From NCBI RefSeq assembly GCF_018130825.1, contig NZ_JAFCJS010000005.1, positions 62,001 through 126,000 on the forward strand: DNA of 64,000 bases, read 5' to 3'. The stretch comes from Bradyrhizobium liaoningense. GTDB taxonomy: Bacteria > Pseudomonadota > Alphaproteobacteria > Rhizobiales > Xanthobacteraceae. Below the pieces are notes generated by a model that had not been told where the DNA came from, did no database searches, and saw nothing but the letters and a program-made list of their open reading frames with translations. Made by a program: the position numbers and the translations under genes. Of this stretch, positions 50,865-59,196 are shown piece by piece; within the stretch, counting starts at the first letter, position 1, and every line of letters starts with the position of its first letter.

Positions 50865-51632
50865 ATGGGCGAACAACAGGAAGAGCTCGCGATCAGGGTT
50901 CGCGACCTCGTGGTCGGCTTCGGCCGCCAGACCGTGCTCGACGATCTGTCGCTCGACGTCCGCCGCGGCGAGATCCTCGGGCTGGTGGGTGCGTCCGGCG
51001 GCGGCAAGTCGGTGCTGATGCGGACCATCATCGGCTTGATCCCGCGCCGGAGCGGCACCATCGAGGTCATGGGGCAGCCGATCGGCGGCCGCACGCAAGG
51101 CGCGGCCACGGCCTGGGGCATCCTGTTCCAGCAGGGCGCGCTGTTCTCCTCGCTGACCGTCCGCCAGAACGTCCAGTTTCCGCTGCGCGAAAATCTCGTC
51201 CTGTCGCAGGAGCTGATGGACGAGATCGCGATCGCCAAGCTCGAGATGGTCGGATTGCGGGCGCAGGATGCCGACAAATATCCGTCGGAGCTGTCGGGCG
51301 GCATGACCAAGCGCGTGGCGCTGGCGCGCGCGCTCGCGCTCGATCCGCCAATCCTGTTCCTGGATGAGCCAACATCCGGCCTCGATCCGATCGCCGCCGG
51401 CGATTTCGACGCGCTGATCAGGACCCTGCAAAGGACCCTCGGGCTGACCGTGTTCATGGTCACCCATGATCTTGCCAGCCTCACCACGGTCTGCGACCGC
51501 GTCGCCGCGCTCGCCGACGGCAAGATCGTCGCAATCGGGCCGATGCGCGAACTGCTGCAATCCGAGCATCCCTGGGTGCGCGCCTATTTCCACGGCAAGC
51601 GCTCGCAGATGCTGCAACACGAGATGAGATGA
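50865..51632 (+). CDS. MlaF-type ABC ATPase
   Basis: 255 residues: Walker A GASGGGKSVLMR, Q-loop GILFQQGALFSSLTV, signature LSGGMTKRVALARALA, Walker B ILFLDEPTSGLDP, His switch MVTHDLASL. The serine-rich SGG(M)TKR signature and FSSLTV are typical of the phospholipid (MlaF) group. Start ATG 50865; a GTG at 50859 overlaps the permease stop and is also possible. Ends 3 bases before the MCE gene. Confidence 0.9.
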   Translation: MGEQQEELAIRVRDLVVGFGRQTVLDDLSLDVRRGEILGLVGASGGGKSVLMRTIIGLIPRRSGTIEVMGQPIGGRTQGAATAWGILFQQGALFSSLTVRQNVQFPLRENLVLSQELMDEIAIAKLEMVGLRAQDADKYPSELSGGMTKRVALARALALDPPILFLDEPTSGLDPIAAGDFDALIRTLQRTLGLTVFMVTHDLASLTTVCDRVAALADGKIVAIGPMRELLQSEHPWVRAYFHGKRSQMLQHEMR

Positions 51633-51635
51633 GAC

Positions 51636-52739
51636 ATGGAAACCCGCGCTCCCTACGTGCTGATCGGCAGCTTCGTGCTGGCCGCGATTGTCGCGGTGTT
51701 CGGCTTCGTCTATTGGCTCAACAACACCGGCGGCATCGGGCCGCGGACGAACTATCACGTGCAATTCCAGGGACCGGTGCCGGGCCTGCTGGTCGGTGCC
51801 GGCGTGCTGTTCAACGGCATCCGCGTCGGTGAGGTGACCCAGCTCGGGCTAGCGCCGGACAACCCGCGCTTCGTCAACGCGACGATCTCGGTAGCTTCAG
51901 CGACACCCGTGCGCGCCGACACCAGGGTCGGGCTCGATTTCCAGGGCTTGACCGGCGTGCCGGTGGTGACGCTCGAGGGCGGCATGATCGTCGCCAGGTC
52001 CGGCGAGCCGCTGACCTTGATCGCCGAGGCCGGTGCAGGTCAGAGCATGACGCAGGCCGCGCGCGACGCGCTGCGGCGGGTCGACACCGTGCTGGAGGAT
52101 AATTCCGGTCCGCTGAAGGACACCATCGCCAATCTCAAGACATTCTCCGACGGGCTCGCGCGCAACACCGGCAAGATCGACGGCATCCTGGCAGGCCTCG
52201 AGAAGATGACCGGTGGCGGGACGCCCGCGCAGAAGATCACCTACGATCTGCGCGCGCCGCAGAACCTTGGCCCCGCCGGCAAGACTTTCTCCGCGTCGCT
52301 GGCCATTCCCGAGCCTACCGCGGTCGCGATGCTCCAGACCCAGCGCATGCTGTTCTCTCCCGTGGGTGACAACCCGGGCTTTGCCGATTTCCTGTGGGCC
52401 GACAGCATCCCGAAGCTGGTCCAGGCGCGGCTGATCGACAGCTTTGAAAATTACGACATTGCCCATGCGCCCTTGCGCACCACCGACCTTGGCCAAGCGG
52501 ACTACCAGCTTCTGATCGATATCAGGCGCTTCCGGATCGCCACGGAGGGCGAGATAAGGGTCGAGATCGCCCTGTCGGCGCGGATCGTTGACAAGAACGG
52601 CAAGGCGGTCGCGTCCCGCATCATTGAGGCCAGCGAGAAGCTCGACAAGGTCGAGCCGGCGGCCGCCGTCGCGGCGTTCGACACGGCTTTCGCCCGCATC
52701 GCCAAGGAACTGATCGGCTGGACGGTGCAGGCGGTGTGA
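51636..52739 (+). CDS. MlaD-type MCE protein with fused auxiliary-lipoprotein domain
   Basis: 367 residues: one N-terminal membrane anchor (VLIGSFVLAAIVAVFGFVYW), the MCE domain about 40-120 (VQFQGPVPGLLVGAGVLFNG, FQGLTGVPVVTLEGG), a helical section, and from about 200 a second fold (SASLAIPEPTAVAMLQTQRM, DFLWADSIPKLVQARLIDSF) of the ABC-transport auxiliary (PqiC-like) type that is normally a separate lipoprotein. The fusion would carry the outer-membrane-facing part on the inner-membrane anchor. Third gene of the Mla-type operon. Confidence 0.85.
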   Translation: METRAPYVLIGSFVLAAIVAVFGFVYWLNNTGGIGPRTNYHVQFQGPVPGLLVGAGVLFNGIRVGEVTQLGLAPDNPRFVNATISVASATPVRADTRVGLDFQGLTGVPVVTLEGGMIVARSGEPLTLIAEAGAGQSMTQAARDALRRVDTVLEDNSGPLKDTIANLKTFSDGLARNTGKIDGILAGLEKMTGGGTPAQKITYDLRAPQNLGPAGKTFSASLAIPEPTAVAMLQTQRMLFSPVGDNPGFADFLWADSIPKLVQARLIDSFENYDIAHAPLRTTDLGQADYQLLIDIRRFRIATEGEIRVEIALSARIVDKNGKAVASRIIEASEKLDKVEPAAAVAAFDTAFARIAKELIGWTVQAV

Positions 52740-52745
52740 AGCTCG

Positions 52746-53063
52746 TTATTCCAGCGTCTTCAGGTAGGACAGCAGATCGTGGATCTGGTCCGGACTGAGC
52801 TCGAAGGCGGGCATGTCGGCGTGACCGGTGTAGATGCCTTCCGCCAGCGCCTCGCCAAGGGTCTCGATCGGATAGCGCCGGTGCAGGAAACGTAGCGGGG
52901 GCGCGATCTTGAGCGGGCTCTCCGAGACGCGGTCGATCGCGTGGCAGCGCGCGCAATTGGTCCGTGCAAAGGCCTTGCCGCGTTGTTCGGCGGTGGGGGC
53001 CGCCAGTGCAGGCGTGATCAGAAGCAGGCCAACCAGGCCCTGGCGGAGTGCGCGCTGAAACAT
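52746..53063 (-). CDS. periplasmic c-type cytochrome
   Basis: 105 residues: signal peptide (basic start, LVGLLLITPALAAP), haem motif C37-A-R-C40-H41 and the Met ligand in GHADMPAF, then a C-terminal helix (IHDLLSYLKTLE). A class I monohaem cytochrome. The ATG at 53063 starts the signal peptide. FNR box 6 upstream is spaced for a 25-base leader. Tail-to-tail with the MCE gene. Electron partners unknown. Confidence 0.9.
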   Translation of the reverse strand: MFQRALRQGLVGLLLITPALAAPTAEQRGKAFARTNCARCHAIDRVSESPLKIAPPLRFLHRRYPIETLGEALAEGIYTGHADMPAFELSPDQIHDLLSYLKTLE

Positions 53064-53122
53064 GGAAGGCGGGGTCCCCTCGAACTCTCGGCACAGAATA
53101 AAGGGGGGGAGGGAGGCCAAAA

Positions 53123-53136
53123 TTGATCTGGGTCAA
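53123..53136. promoter_or_regulatory. FNR/FixK-type box 6
   Basis: TTGATCTGGGTCAA in the divergent region between the cytochrome gene and the FnrN-type gene; can serve either or both and would allow autoregulation. Confidence 0.7.
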
Positions 53137-53221
53137 CCGCGTTTGTGGCAGCGCAGTAAAATGCAGTCGCGCGTGGCGGACTCGGCCTGGGGCGGAGCTG
53201 GGCCGACGCTTGGAGCGGTGG

Positions 53222-53935
53222 ATGAAGCCTTCCGTGGTCACGATTGAGCCGAACGGACATTTCTGCAGCGATTGTGCCGTACGTGGATCGGCCGTCTGTT
53301 CGTCGCTGGACGCGGCAGAGCTCAAGGAATTCGAGCATCTCGGACGCCGCGTCCATTTCTCCTCGGGCGAGACCGTGTTCTCCGAGGAGGACATCACGAC
53401 CTCGTTCTACAACGTCCTTGAGGGCGTCATGCGGCTGTACAAGCTGCTGCCCGACGGCCGGCGACAGATCGTGGGTTTCGCGTTGCCCGGCGATTTCCTA
53501 GGGATGAATCTTTCCGGCCGTCACAATTTTTCGGCCGATGCAATCGGTGCGGTGACCGTCTGCCAGTTCGCAAAAGCGCCCTTTGGCCGTTTCATCGAGG
53601 ATCGTCCGCAGCTGCTCAGGCGAATCAACGAGCTGGCTATTCGCGAGTTGAGCCAGGCACGCGACCATATGGTTCTGCTCGGCCGCCGCTCGGCGGACGA
53701 GAAGGTCGCGGCTTTCCTGCTCGGCTGGCGGGAACGGCTGCTGGCGCTCAAGGGGCCGTCCGACACCGTTCCGCTTCCGATGAGCCGCCAGGACATCGCC
53801 GACTATCTCGGCCTGACCATCGAAACCGTCAGCCGCACCTTCACCAAGCTCGAACGCCACGGTGCGATCGAGATCATTCACGGCGGAATCAGCCTGCTCG
53901 ACCCGGCACGAGTCGAGGCTCTCGCCGCAGCCTGA
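53222..53935 (+). CDS. FnrN-type Crp/Fnr regulator with Fe-S cysteines
   Basis: 237 residues: cysteines at 15, 18 and 26 (FCSDCAVRGSAVC) and a fourth at 114 (VTVCQF) in the arrangement that holds the oxygen-labile 4Fe-4S cluster of FNR/FnrN. Then the cNMP-type beta barrel, dimer helix and HTH with IETVSRTFTKLE, whose E-x-x-S-R pattern is the FNR reader of TTGAT half-sites. So it should activate the boxes of this region when oxygen is low. The ATG at 53222 is the first codon that keeps the cysteines close to the start; the frame is open further upstream without family sequence. Confidence 0.9.
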   Translation: MKPSVVTIEPNGHFCSDCAVRGSAVCSSLDAAELKEFEHLGRRVHFSSGETVFSEEDITTSFYNVLEGVMRLYKLLPDGRRQIVGFALPGDFLGMNLSGRHNFSADAIGAVTVCQFAKAPFGRFIEDRPQLLRRINELAIRELSQARDHMVLLGRRSADEKVAAFLLGWRERLLALKGPSDTVPLPMSRQDIADYLGLTIETVSRTFTKLERHGAIEIIHGGISLLDPARVEALAAA

Positions 53936-53962
53936 CGGGCTTTCCACAAGGCTCTCGTTTTT

Positions 53963-53976
53963 TTGATCCCGATCAA
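53963..53976. promoter_or_regulatory. FNR/FixK-type box 7
   Basis: TTGATCCCGATCAA, a perfect palindrome and the best match to the TTGAT-N4-ATCAA consensus, centred 58 bases upstream of the 42-aa membrane protein gene. Confidence 0.75.
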
Positions 53977-54027
53977 TGACGCTCGGCACCCGCCGCAAAT
54001 AATGCCCTCAAACAATCCGGGAGGAGC

Positions 54028-54156
54028 ATGATGCCTGCTGACGCGTTGCTGATGACCATTGTCGTCGTGGCGATCTTCGTCACTTTTGCCGCAGCTCTGG
54101 CGTGGGCGGACCGGCAAACCAGCGCAGGCCGGATTGACCCTGATTCCAAGCGCTGA
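54028..54156 (+). CDS. 42-residue single-helix membrane protein
   Basis: A 42-codon frame with GGGAGGAG directly before two ATG codons (54028, 54031). One membrane helix (MTIVVVAIFVTFAAALAWA) is followed by a short charged tail (DRQTSAGRIDPDSKR). A strong FNR box at the right distance makes oxygen-lack induction likely. Size and layout resemble small accessory subunits of terminal oxidases (CcoQ, CydX), but no oxidase genes are in the window, so the partner is unknown. Confidence 0.6.
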   Translation: MMPADALLMTIVVVAIFVTFAAALAWADRQTSAGRIDPDSKR

Positions 54157-54437
54157 AGCTCCTGATCGTAGGTCCCATTTGATATATTAGCGGTCGATTC
54201 TAGCCCGGCCGGCTTTGGGACGTTCGGCAGCGCCTCAACGCAATTGCGACTTGCGGTGTCTGCAACTCTGCATCGACCCGACTGCACTGACGCATCCTTC
54301 GGATGCCGACGACCGGCCGGGTCGAGGCAATTTCGCCGCATTTGGCTAAAACCGCGGGCATGCTTTCCGGTTGAAAAGCCGGGCAACACTGACTACGCAG
54401 GAACTCCAGTGCCTCGCAGTCTTAGGAGCCCAGCGGC
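54157..54437. other. no gene seen
   Basis: 281 bases between the 42-aa gene and the second Crp/Fnr gene. It holds a small hairpin (GCATCC/GGATGC, 54292-54306) without a T-run. No FNR-type box was found here, so the second regulator does not appear to belong to the oxygen set. Confidence 0.4.
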
Positions 54438-55166
54438 GTGCCTCAGGACAAGACCGGCGACCCCCGGCAATCAGCGGGCAACAAATTATCGGTCCTGCGC
54501 AAGCACCCGATCTTCGCGGATCTGGAGCCGGAGGCGCTCGATCAGCTTTGCCGCTACGCCAAGCACACCACCGTGAAGCGCGGCGCAACGATCGCCGCCA
54601 AGGGTGATCCCGGCAACAACCTGTTCGCGGTGATCACCGGAACGGTGAAGATATCGTCCTCATCGCCCGACGGGCGGAATGCGATTCTCAACCTGATCGG
54701 CCCCGGCGAGATCTTTGGCGAGATCGCGGTTCTCGACGGTGCGCCGCGATCGGCGGATGCGACCGCCAACACCAATTGCGAGCTCTACATCATCGACCGC
54801 CGCGACTTCCTGCCGTTCGTGAAGAGTCAGCCGGCGCTGGCGATGAAGTTCATCGAACTGCTCTGCGCGCGCCTGCGCTGGACCAGCCAGCAGGTCGAGC
54901 AGGTGATCCTGCAAAATCTGCCCGGGCGGCTGGCAAGCGCGCTGCTCGGCCTCACCGAGGAGCGCAAGCTCGACTCAGGCAGCGGCACGCTCGCCATCAC
55001 CCAGCAGGAGATCAGCGAGATGGTGGGCATGACGCGCGAGAGCATCAACAAGCAATTGCGCGCCTGGGCTGGTCGCGGTTGGGTTCGTCTCGAGCATGGT
55101 GCCATCGTGGTGCTCGATATCGATGCGTTGCGCGAACTCGCCGAGAGCGGCCTCGACGGCGAGTGA
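54438..55166 (+). CDS. Crp/Fnr-family regulator without Fe-S cysteines
   Basis: 242 residues: cNMP-binding barrel (KGDPGNNLFAVITGTVKI, GPGEIFGEIAVLDGAPRSAD), dimer helix and HTH with QQEISEMVGMTRESINKQL. It lacks the N-terminal cysteine cluster, and its recognition helix (TRESINKQL) does not have the ExxSR pattern of FNR, so it should read other DNA sites. The barrel keeps GEIAxLxGxxRSA, near the cAMP-binding pattern, so nucleotide binding is possible. Start is GTG 54438. Confidence 0.85.
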   Translation: MPQDKTGDPRQSAGNKLSVLRKHPIFADLEPEALDQLCRYAKHTTVKRGATIAAKGDPGNNLFAVITGTVKISSSSPDGRNAILNLIGPGEIFGEIAVLDGAPRSADATANTNCELYIIDRRDFLPFVKSQPALAMKFIELLCARLRWTSQQVEQVILQNLPGRLASALLGLTEERKLDSGSGTLAITQQEISEMVGMTRESINKQLRAWAGRGWVRLEHGAIVVLDIDALRELAESGLDGE

Positions 55167-55176
55167 TGCGTCGCGT

Positions 55177-55953
55177 CTAGTTGTCGATGATGGCGACCGC
55201 GCGGGTCCAGCCCGCGGAGGCGCGTTCGATCTTCACCGGGAAGCATGAGACCGTGAATCCGGTCGAGGGCAGCTGATCGAGATTGTGCAGCTTCTCGAGA
55301 TGGCAATAGCCGATGTGCCGTCCCGCCTTGTGACCTTCCCAGATCAGGCCCGCGTCTTTCGTTTCGGCATATTTCTTTGCGGTGTAGATGAACGGCGCGT
55401 CCCAGCTCCAGCCATCGGTGCCGGTCAGCCGCACGCCGCGCTCGAGCAGATACATGGTGGCCTCATAGCCCATGCCGCAACCCGAGTTGACGTAGCTGGC
55501 CTCGCCGAATTTGGCGCCGGCGCTGGTGTTGACGACGACGATCTCGAGCGGCGATAGCGCGTGCCCGATGCGCTTGAGCTCCGCCTCGACGTCGCCGGCA
55601 GTCACGACATAGCCGTCAGGCAGATGCCGGAAGTCGAGCTTCACGCCGGGCTGAAAGCACCACTCCAGCGGCACCTCGTCGATGGTCCATGACCGCTCGC
55701 CGCGGTTCATGGTCGGGTGAAAGTGCCAGGGCGCGTCGAGATGCGTGCCGTTATGCGTCGACAGCGAGACCTGCTCCACGGCCCAGCCCTGGCCGTCCGG
55801 CAGGTCTTCCGCCTTGAGGCCGTCGAAGAACTGCAGCATGCGCGGCAGGCCCTGCCGGTGGTCGATGTACTGGATCGTCGGGTGATTGCCGGGCGGATCG
55901 GATGTCACGTCGTTTCGCAGTGGCACGGAAATATCGATCAGCTTCCGCGGCAT
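55177..55953 (-). CDS. cyclase/kynurenine-formamidase-like metal hydrolase
   Basis: 258 residues of the cyclase family (PF04199): ISVPLRNDVTSDPP near the start and the metal motif STHNGTHLDAPWHF with both His and Asp in place, then VTAGDVEAELKRIG and IEVV-type strands. Members hydrolyse N-formylkynurenine, isatin or related amides and lactones. The ATG at 55953 follows GAGG at a good distance; ATG 55959 is too close. Divergent from the TRAP operon over a 14-bp inverted repeat. Confidence 0.85.
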   Translation of the reverse strand: MPRKLIDISVPLRNDVTSDPPGNHPTIQYIDHRQGLPRMLQFFDGLKAEDLPDGQGWAVEQVSLSTHNGTHLDAPWHFHPTMNRGERSWTIDEVPLEWCFQPGVKLDFRHLPDGYVVTAGDVEAELKRIGHALSPLEIVVVNTSAGAKFGEASYVNSGCGMGYEATMYLLERGVRLTGTDGWSWDAPFIYTAKKYAETKDAGLIWEGHKAGRHIGYCHLEKLHNLDQLPSTGFTVSCFPVKIERASAGWTRAVAIIDN

Positions 55954-56079
55954 GGGCATTTCCTCGAGGCAGTCCGGTGTTCGGGACATCTTGAGAGGGC
56001 GCCATTGGAGGCGTCAAGTCACGTGGCAGCGACGTCCAGCCAGCCCGCCAAACTCACCATAGTGCGAATTGCGCCAGAA

Positions 56080-56110
56080 ATCGATCGATGCAACTCTTGC
56101 ATTGATCGAT
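56080..56110. promoter_or_regulatory. long inverted repeat in the cyclase/TRAP divergent region
   Basis: ATCGATCGATGCAA (56080-56093), CTC, TTGCATTGATCGAT (56097-56110): arms match at 13 of 14 positions. As DNA it is a plausible operator for the divergent cyclase and TRAP genes; as RNA it would fold into a tight hairpin. No regulator gene is adjacent. Confidence 0.5.
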
Positions 56111-56248
56111 GCTGGATTTGGCTTGGACAGAGAATGCCGCCCGCCCTAGGGACGACATTGGCGCTTGACTTCACGCCTGAAGTGGAGCGACCCAAGACGG
56201 CCCGCAGCCTGCCCGACAACGACATAATCACCTCAGGAGGAAGCCTAG

Positions 56249-57220
56249 ATGAAGACACTCACCGGTATCATCGCAGCCGCCGTGCTGGCGGTCTCAGCGC
56301 CCCTGGCCACCGCCCGCGATTTCCGCTCCGCCGACATCCATCCCGCCGACTATCCGACCGTCGAGGCGGTCAAGTTCATGGGCAAGCAGCTCGCGACGGC
56401 GAGCGGCGGCAAGCTTGGCGTGAAGGTGTTTCCGAACGGCGCCCTGGGCTCGGAAAAGGACACCATCGAGCAGCTCAAGATCGGCGCGCTCGACATGATG
56501 CGGATCAACGCATCGCCGCTGAACAACTTCGTGCCCGAAACCATCGCCCTGTGCCTGCCCTTCGTCTTCCGGGACACGCAGCACATGCGCACCGTCCTTG
56601 ACGGGCCGATCGGCGACGAGATCCTGGCGGCGATGGAGCCCGCGGGCCTGGTCGGCCTTGCCTATTACGACAGCGGCGCCCGGTCCATCTACACCGTCAA
56701 GGCCCCGGTCAAGTCGCTTGCCGACCTCAAGGGCCTGAAGATCCGCGTCCAGCAATCCGACCTCTGGGTCGGCATGATCCAGAGCCTCGGTGCCAACCCG
56801 ACGCCGATGCCCTATGGCGAGGTCTACACCGCGCTCAAGACCGGCCTCGTGGACGCCGCCGAGAACAACTGGCCCTCCTACGAGTCCTCACGCCATTTCG
56901 AGGCGGCCAAGTTCTACAACGTCACCGAGCACTCGCTTGCGCCCGAAGTTCTCGTGATGTCCAAAAAGGTCTGGGACACGCTGAGCAAGGAGGATCAGGC
57001 GATGGTCCGCAAGGCGGCCAAGGAGTCGGTGCCGGTCATGCGCAAGCTCTGGGACGAGCGCGAGCAGGCCTCCCGCAAGACCGTCGAGGCGGCCGGCGTT
57101 CAGGTCGTCACGATCGCCAACAAGCAGGAGTTCGTCGACGCGATGAAGCCGGTGTACCAGAAGTTCGCCGGCGACGAGAAGCTGCAGGGCCTCGTCAAGC
57201 GTATCCAGGACACGAAGTAA
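56249..57220 (+). CDS. TRAP transporter binding protein (DctP family)
   Basis: 323 residues: signal peptide (MKTLTGIIAAAVLAVSAPLA, cleaved near TARD) and the DctP fold with ADYPTVEAVKFMGKQLA, GGKLGVKVFPNGALGSEKDT, GARSIYTVKAPVKSLADLKG and IRVQQSDLW. The Arg in KIRVQ is the usual carboxylate-binding residue, so the ligand should be an organic acid. AGGAGG precedes the ATG. The two membrane subunits follow. Confidence 0.9.
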   Translation: MKTLTGIIAAAVLAVSAPLATARDFRSADIHPADYPTVEAVKFMGKQLATASGGKLGVKVFPNGALGSEKDTIEQLKIGALDMMRINASPLNNFVPETIALCLPFVFRDTQHMRTVLDGPIGDEILAAMEPAGLVGLAYYDSGARSIYTVKAPVKSLADLKGLKIRVQQSDLWVGMIQSLGANPTPMPYGEVYTALKTGLVDAAENNWPSYESSRHFEAAKFYNVTEHSLAPEVLVMSKKVWDTLSKEDQAMVRKAAKESVPVMRKLWDEREQASRKTVEAAGVQVVTIANKQEFVDAMKPVYQKFAGDEKLQGLVKRIQDTK

Positions 57221-57286
57221 GAGCACGGCGGATCGGGTCCGGCGTCGCCGCAAGGTGGCACCGGACCCTCGCGAGGGAGGCGCGCG

Positions 57287-57835
57287 ATGACAGACCCACA
57301 CGTCGCAGATCACGAGCAGGAGGAAGTCGGACGTCCGTCCACCGGCCTGTTGTCACGGATCAATGCCCCCATCGCGCGCCTGGGCATGTATCTGTCGGTG
57401 ACCGGTCTGCTCGTCATCGTCACCATCGTGTTCTACCAGGTGTTCGGACGCTACGTGCTCAATTCCAGCCCGACCTGGACCGAGAACCTTGCGCTGGTCC
57501 TGATCCTCTACGTCACGCTGATCGGTGCCGCCGTCGGCGTGCGCGATGCCGGACACATCGGTATGGACAGTCTGCTGGTCATGCTTCCGGATCATGTGCG
57601 CGAGAAGATCGAGATCGTGATCCACGTCCTGGTGGCGATTTTCGGCGTCGCGATGGTTTACAACGGCTGGATCCTCGGCGCGTCGGTCGGGACCGTGCAT
57701 ATCCCCAATCTCGGCCTGCCTGAGGTGATCCGCTACGTGCCGCTGATCGCTTCCGGCGTCATGATCGTCTCCTTTTCAATCGAGCACATCATTGCTCTCC
57801 TGCGCGGCGAAGAGGTCGTCCCCTCATGGAACTGA
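57287..57835 (+). CDS. TRAP transporter small membrane subunit (DctQ)
   Basis: 182 residues with four membrane helices: LSVTGLLVIVTIVFYQVFGR, ENLALVLILYVTLIGAAVGV, IHVLVAIFGVAMVYNGWI and PLIASGVMIVSFSIEHI. The string VFGRYVLNSSPTWTENLA is the family signature. Overlaps the DctM gene by 10 bases. Confidence 0.9.
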   Translation: MTDPHVADHEQEEVGRPSTGLLSRINAPIARLGMYLSVTGLLVIVTIVFYQVFGRYVLNSSPTWTENLALVLILYVTLIGAAVGVRDAGHIGMDSLLVMLPDHVREKIEIVIHVLVAIFGVAMVYNGWILGASVGTVHIPNLGLPEVIRYVPLIASGVMIVSFSIEHIIALLRGEEVVPSWN

Positions 57836-59118
57836 TCATCCTCGGCGCCACCTTCTTCGGCTTCCTGATCCTCGGCGTTCCCGTCGCCTTCGCGATCGGC
57901 CTCTCCGCGATCTGCACCATCCTCTACGAAGGCCTGCCGGTCGCCGTCATCTTCCAGCAGATGATGTCGGGGATGAACATCTTCTCCTTCCTGGCCATCC
58001 CGTTCTTCGTCTTCAGCGGCGAACTGATGCTGCACGGCGGCGTCGCCGACAAGATCGTGAAGCTCGCCAAGAATCTCGTCGGGCACATCCGCGGCGGCCT
58101 CGGCATGTCGAACGTGGTCGCCTGCACCTTGTTCGGCGGCGTCTCCGGCTCGCCCGTGGCCGATGTGTCGGCGATGGGCGCGGTGATGATCCCGATGATG
58201 AAGAAGGAAGGGTTCGACACCGACTACGCCGTCAACGTCACCACCCATGCCTCGCTGGTCGGAGCCTTGATGCCGACCAGCCACAACATGATCATCTATG
58301 CGCTAGCCGCCGGCGGCAAGGTCTCGATCGGCGCGCTGATCGCCGCCGGCCTCCTGCCGGCGCTGGTGCTGATGGTGTGTATGCTGGTCGCTGCCTACGC
58401 GGTCGCGGTGAAGCGCGGTTATCCCGCAGGCAAGTTCCCGGGCTGGGCCGAAGTGTTCCGTTCGCTCGCTGCCGCGTTGCCCGGCCTGCTGATCGTCGGC
58501 ATCATCCTTGCCGGCATCTTGTCCGGCGTCTTCACGGCCACCGAATCCGCAGCCGTTGCGGTCACCTACACGATCCTGCTGACCTTCTTCATCTACCGCA
58601 CCATGACCTTGCGGAACTTCCTGCGGGCCGCGGCCAAGGCAGTGAAGACGACGGGCGTGGTGCTGCTGCTGATCGGCGTCTCCACCATGTTCCAGTACCT
58701 GATGGGTCTCTACGAGGTGGCCGACTTCGCCGGCGACCTCATGAGCAAGGTCTCCACGCAGCCCTGGATGATCTTCCTGCTCATCAACGTCATCCTGTTC
58801 GTGCTCGGCACGTTCATGGACATGGCGGCGACCATCCTGATCTGCACCCCGATCTTCCTGCCGATCGCGATGAAGGCGGGCATGGATCCCGTGCAGTTCG
58901 GCATGCTGATGCTGATCAACTGCGCGCTCGGGCTGAACACCCCGCCGGTCGGAACGACGCAGTTCGTCGGCTGCGCCATCGGCGGCATTTCCGTGGGCGC
59001 GGTGATGCGCACCATCCTGCCGTTCTATGCCGCGCTGATCGCAGCGCTGATGTTCGTCACCTACGTTCCCGCCTTCTCGCTGTGGCTGCCGCGCCTCTTG
59101 ATGGGATACAAGGGATAG
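57826..59118 (+). CDS. TRAP transporter large membrane subunit (DctM)
   Basis: 430 residues, about twelve helices, the channel subunit of the TRAP system: FFGFLILGVPVAFAIGLSA, FSFLAIPFFVFSGELMLHGG, GSPVADVSAMGAVMIPMMKK, FTATESAAVAVTYTIL and NCALGLNTPPVGTTQFVGCA are family strings. Uses the sodium or proton gradient for uptake of the DctP-bound acid. Confidence 0.9.
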   Translation: MELIILGATFFGFLILGVPVAFAIGLSAICTILYEGLPVAVIFQQMMSGMNIFSFLAIPFFVFSGELMLHGGVADKIVKLAKNLVGHIRGGLGMSNVVACTLFGGVSGSPVADVSAMGAVMIPMMKKEGFDTDYAVNVTTHASLVGALMPTSHNMIIYALAAGGKVSIGALIAAGLLPALVLMVCMLVAAYAVAVKRGYPAGKFPGWAEVFRSLAAALPGLLIVGIILAGILSGVFTATESAAVAVTYTILLTFFIYRTMTLRNFLRAAAKAVKTTGVVLLLIGVSTMFQYLMGLYEVADFAGDLMSKVSTQPWMIFLLINVILFVLGTFMDMAATILICTPIFLPIAMKAGMDPVQFGMLMLINCALGLNTPPVGTTQFVGCAIGGISVGAVMRTILPFYAALIAALMFVTYVPAFSLWLPRLLMGYKG

Positions 59119-59196
59119 CTGCCGTGCGTGCGCCGGCACTTGGCCGGCGCGCTCGCCTTGCGTAGTTTGCGTCACAACAACAGGGAGAATCTGTCT

